NCBI RefSeq assembly: GCF_051433195.1
Contig: NZ_JBHMFT010000021.1
Location: 1-64,000, forward strand
DNA: 64,000 nucleotides
Reading direction: 5' to 3'
Origin: Falsiroseomonas sp051433195
GTDB taxonomy: Bacteria > Pseudomonadota > Alphaproteobacteria > Acetobacterales > Acetobacteraceae
The translations under genes and the position numbers were made by a program. The first letter of the stretch is position 1. Each line of letters begins with the position of its first letter. Positions 61,578 to 64,000 of the stretch are shown here, piece after piece. A model generated the notes under the pieces. That model did no database searches and had not been told where the DNA came from. It saw nothing but the letters and a program-made list of their open reading frames with translations.

Positions 61578-63590
61578 ATGCCCTATGACAGCAGTCAGCT
61601 TCCGGACCCTGCGAGCGGCGCATCGCAGGATCTGGTGACGGCAGCCCTGGCGCGTGCAGAAGGCGATGCGCCGGCGCCCGCGGGCGTGCTGGCGGCCGCG
61701 GAGCGCTGGGCGTTGGCAGAGGACGCTTCGCAAGCTCTCGATTCGGTGCTCGGCTTGGTCGCCCGGCATCCTGGCGCGGAGCGGCTGCAGCTGCTGGCGG
61801 TGCGCCTGCTGGAGCGGTTGCAGGGACGCGGCGGCGCGATCACCGCCTGGCGCGCCCTGCATCGGCGCTTCCCGCGCAACCCCGACGCGCTGCTGGTGAC
61901 GCTGCGCTGGACCCTGCGCCAGCACGGCCCGGGGCCGGCTGCATCGCTGCTGGCTACCTGCTTCCCCGACCCGCCAGCCTCGGCGCCCGACATGCTTTTG
62001 CTGGCGCGCGCGCTTGAGGAAATCGGCGAGCAGATTCTGGCGGATGCGGCCTTTGCCCGGTTGGCGCGGCGGCACCCAGGCCACGAGACCGGCTGGCTGA
62101 TGCGGGCGCAGGCCGAGGAGCGCCGCGGCCGGCCCTGGTGTGCGCAGCAGGTCGTCGCGGCCGGACTTGCCGCCGTCGGGCCGCGGCCAAGACTGACCGC
62201 CGCGGCGCTACGTCTCGAGGCCGAGATGGCCGTGCTCGACCGCGTGGTCACGCCGGCGATGCGCGTACCGGGCCGCGATGTCGGCAGCCTGGTTCTGGCT
62301 GGCCTGGTGCAGCGGGCGGCCGCGGACCGCGCCGCGCCGATGCCGGCGGCTGGCCGGATCGGCCCCGTGGTCATGGTCGGTGGCTCGCTCGGTGCGGGGG
62401 GGGCGGAGCGGCAGATGGTGACCTCGGCCATCAGCCTGCAGGAGGCGCATCGCGGGGCGCGGCCGATTGCCGGGCACCTGCTGGGCGGCGTGCAGGTGGT
62501 CTGCCGCGCGCTGAATGAGCGGCCGGGCGGTGGCTTCTTCGCGCCGCAGCTCATGCGCCACCGGGTACCGCTCCGATGCTACGCGTCGCTGCCGCCCTTC
62601 GGCGGCCAGCCCGAGGATTCGGCGGCACGCGATGCGGCGGCACTGATCCGCTTCCTGTCGCCGCGCGTGGCGGAAGCTACGGTGCGTTTGACGGACGCGC
62701 TGCGCGGCATGGCGCCCGCCGTGGTGCATCTGTGGCAGGACGGAACGATCCTCGCCTGCGTGCTCGCGGCCCTGCTGGCCCGCGTACCGCGCATCGTGCT
62801 GTCGGTGCGCACCGCGCCACCGCAGGACCGCCCGGAACGCGACCGGCCGGAATACGCTCTGCTGTACCCGCTGCTGGCGCGCATGCCCGGCGTGACCTGG
62901 ACCGCGAACTCGCGCTTCGCCGCGCAGCGCTACGGCGCCTGCATCGGCATGGACCCGGCCAGGATCCGCGTTGTGCCGAACGGCATCGCGCTTCAGCCCG
63001 CAAAGGCTTCCGCCGCCACGCGCGCCATGCTGGCAGGCTTCGAGTCGCGCACCGGTGCCGGCTTCACCGTCGGTGCCGTGATGCGGTTCGACGACAACAA
63101 GCGGCCGCTGGAGGTTATCGAATGCGCCGCACGGCTGCTCACCCAGCGCCCCGATGCCCGCTTCATCCTGGTTGGCGACGGGCCGTTGCGGGCCGAGGCG
63201 GAGGCGTGCGCGGCGGCGCTGGGCGGGCGCGTGCTGTTCACCGGGCGGTCCACCGATGTCGGCTTCTGGCTGGCGCGGATGGATGCGCTGGTGCTGCTGT
63301 CGCGCTGCGAGGGCCTGCCCAATGCGCTGCTGGAAGCGCAGCTCGCCGGCGTGCCGGTGGTGGCGACGCCGGCCGGCGGCGCGCCAGAGACGCTGCGGCA
63401 CGGCAGCACCGGCTACCTGCTCGGCGACGCGGCGGTGCTGCGGCCGGAGGAAGTGGTGGCGCGGCTGCAGGACATCGCCGCATCCGGCGGCCGCACCGGT
63501 CCAATGTCACGCGCCGCACGGCGCTTCGTCAGCGAGAATTTTTCGGTTGGTCGCATGCTGGAAGGAACGGTGGAGAGCTATGTCCAATAG
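61578..63590 (+). CDS. GT4-type glycosyltransferase with helical N-terminal region (second)
   Basis: The 670-residue protein has an N-terminal helical, TPR-like region (to about 255) and a GT-B domain with SLGAGGAERQM, VVHLWQDG, NGIALQPA, LVGDGPLR and the donor motif SRCEGLPNALLEAQLAGVP. It is a paralogue of the protein at 52542-55109. A run of nine G (62395-62403) encodes part of its GAGG motif. It ends 11 bases into the export lipoprotein gene. Confidence 0.86.
   Translation: MPYDSSQLPDPASGASQDLVTAALARAEGDAPAPAGVLAAAERWALAEDASQALDSVLGLVARHPGAERLQLLAVRLLERLQGRGGAITAWRALHRRFPRNPDALLVTLRWTLRQHGPGPAASLLATCFPDPPASAPDMLLLARALEEIGEQILADAAFARLARRHPGHETGWLMRAQAEERRGRPWCAQQVVAAGLAAVGPRPRLTAAALRLEAEMAVLDRVVTPAMRVPGRDVGSLVLAGLVQRAAADRAAPMPAAGRIGPVVMVGGSLGAGGAERQMVTSAISLQEAHRGARPIAGHLLGGVQVVCRALNERPGGGFFAPQLMRHRVPLRCYASLPPFGGQPEDSAARDAAALIRFLSPRVAEATVRLTDALRGMAPAVVHLWQDGTILACVLAALLARVPRIVLSVRTAPPQDRPERDRPEYALLYPLLARMPGVTWTANSRFAAQRYGACIGMDPARIRVVPNGIALQPAKASAATRAMLAGFESRTGAGFTVGAVMRFDDNKRPLEVIECAARLLTQRPDARFILVGDGPLRAEAEACAAALGGRVLFTGRSTDVGFWLARMDALVLLSRCEGLPNALLEAQLAGVPVVATPAGGAPETLRHGSTGYLLGDAAVLRPEEVVARLQDIAASGGRTGPMSRAARRFVSENFSVGRMLEGTVESYVQ
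62395..62403 (+). repeat. G9 homopolymer inside a glycosyltransferase gene
   Basis: Nine consecutive G encode part of the GAGG nucleotide-sugar loop. The paralogue at 52542-55109 encodes the same peptide without a homopolymer. Confidence 0.9.
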
Positions 63591-64000
63591 AATCGGCGCG
63601 CGGGCCGTGCTGTGCCTCATGCTGCTTGTGGTCACCGCCGGCTGCGGCGCCACCGCCCGCAGTGGTCCCACGGCCACGGCTATCCTCTCGCCGGGCCAGG
63701 GCGAGGCGAGCTACCGCCTGGTCGAGATCACCAGCGCCACCATCCTACCCTTCGCGATGCGGCAGGAGGCCGGCGCCGCGGCGCAGGACATGCCGGTGGC
63801 GTCCCCGCAGTTCCGCATCGCGCCCGGGGACGTGCTGAACATCATCGTGTTCGAACGCAGCGACGGCGGCCTGTTCGCGCCGGCGTCGACCGGCGGCAGC
63901 AGTTTCCCGGCCGTGCGCGTGGATGAAGCGGGCTTCGTGACGCTGCCCTATGCCGGCCGGGTGCGCTTGGCGGGGGGCACGCTGGCGCAGGCCGGCGGGC
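63580..64000 (+). CDS. Polysaccharide export outer-membrane lipoprotein (Wza/KpsD-type), 3' truncated by window
   Basis: The 140 visible codons start at ATG 63580, overlapping the glycosyltransferase end by 11 bases, with GGAG just upstream. A lipoprotein signal ends in TAGC. The mature region shows SYRLVEIT, then the polysaccharide-export opening FRIAPGDVLNIIVFER and VDEAGFVTLPYAGRV. Such proteins form the outer-membrane channel for the exported polymer. The gene continues beyond base 64000. Confidence 0.88.
   Translation, partial: MSNRIGARAVLCLMLLVVTAGCGATARSGPTATAILSPGQGEASYRLVEITSATILPFAMRQEAGAAAQDMPVASPQFRIAPGDVLNIIVFERSDGGLFAPASTGGSSFPAVRVDEAGFVTLPYAGRVRLAGGTLAQAGG

Overview
The window is strongly GC-rich, densely packed alphaproteobacterial DNA. 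Its mix of genes (glyoxylate carboligase, TctC-type and TRAP solute-binding proteins, a HutF-type histidine pathway, a DcaP-like porin and a KpsMTE-type polysaccharide exporter) fits a chromosomal segment of an Acetobacteraceae/Roseomonas-like bacterium. That assignment is inference from gene content only. I see no rRNA, tRNA, CRISPR array, transposase or phage gene.

Region 1 (1-29.6 kb) is an accessory metabolism, envelope and regulation zone. It opens with gcl divergent from an IclR regulator. Next is a minus-strand operon of M20 peptidase, AbgT transporter, SLC13 transporter and LpxR-like lipid A deacylase. An RND pump with its membrane fusion protein, a patatin, a TctC binding protein, MarC, a fasciclin protein, an MipA/OmpV protein and a peptide-type ABC binding protein follow. 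Four AraC-family regulators of similar architecture lie within about 19 kb. Two of them stand head-to-head with paralogous small exported proteins, so one module seems to have been duplicated. An asparaginase-fold protein here has both catalytic threonines replaced, and its 3' end runs into a 29-bp tandem duplication that sets the start of the next gene.

Region 2 (29.6-35.7 kb) carries a DcaP-like porin, a patatin-like lipoprotein with an alpha/beta hydrolase, and a luciferase-like monooxygenase.

Region 3 (35.9-46.6 kb) is a histidine utilization locus. hutF-hutC run left and hutI-hutH-hutU run right from a centre holding a perfect HutC-type palindrome. A PhyH-family dioxygenase and a complete TRAP transporter follow hutU on the same strand. 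HutF makes N-formylglutamate, but no hutG deformylase is visible here.

Region 4 (46.6-64 kb) starts with a MarR-like regulator and a long AT-richer leader containing a palindrome and a strong hairpin. A co-directional polysaccharide cluster, tightly overlapped for much of its length, then runs off the right edge: SGNH-like/TPR fusion, asparagine-synthetase-like protein, TPR-GT4 glycosyltransferase, UDP-glucose dehydrogenase, pectate-lyase-like protein, ABC-2 permease, ABC ATPase, KpsE-like protein, UDP-glucuronate epimerase, second TPR-GT4 transferase and a Wza/KpsD-type export lipoprotein cut by the window end. The sugar-nucleotide genes point to a uronic-acid (possibly galacturonic) polymer. 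The cluster is unusual because the asparagine-synthetase homologue has lost its catalytic motifs and the exporter ATPase has changes in two conserved motifs. This cluster is my best candidate for undescribed biology in the window.
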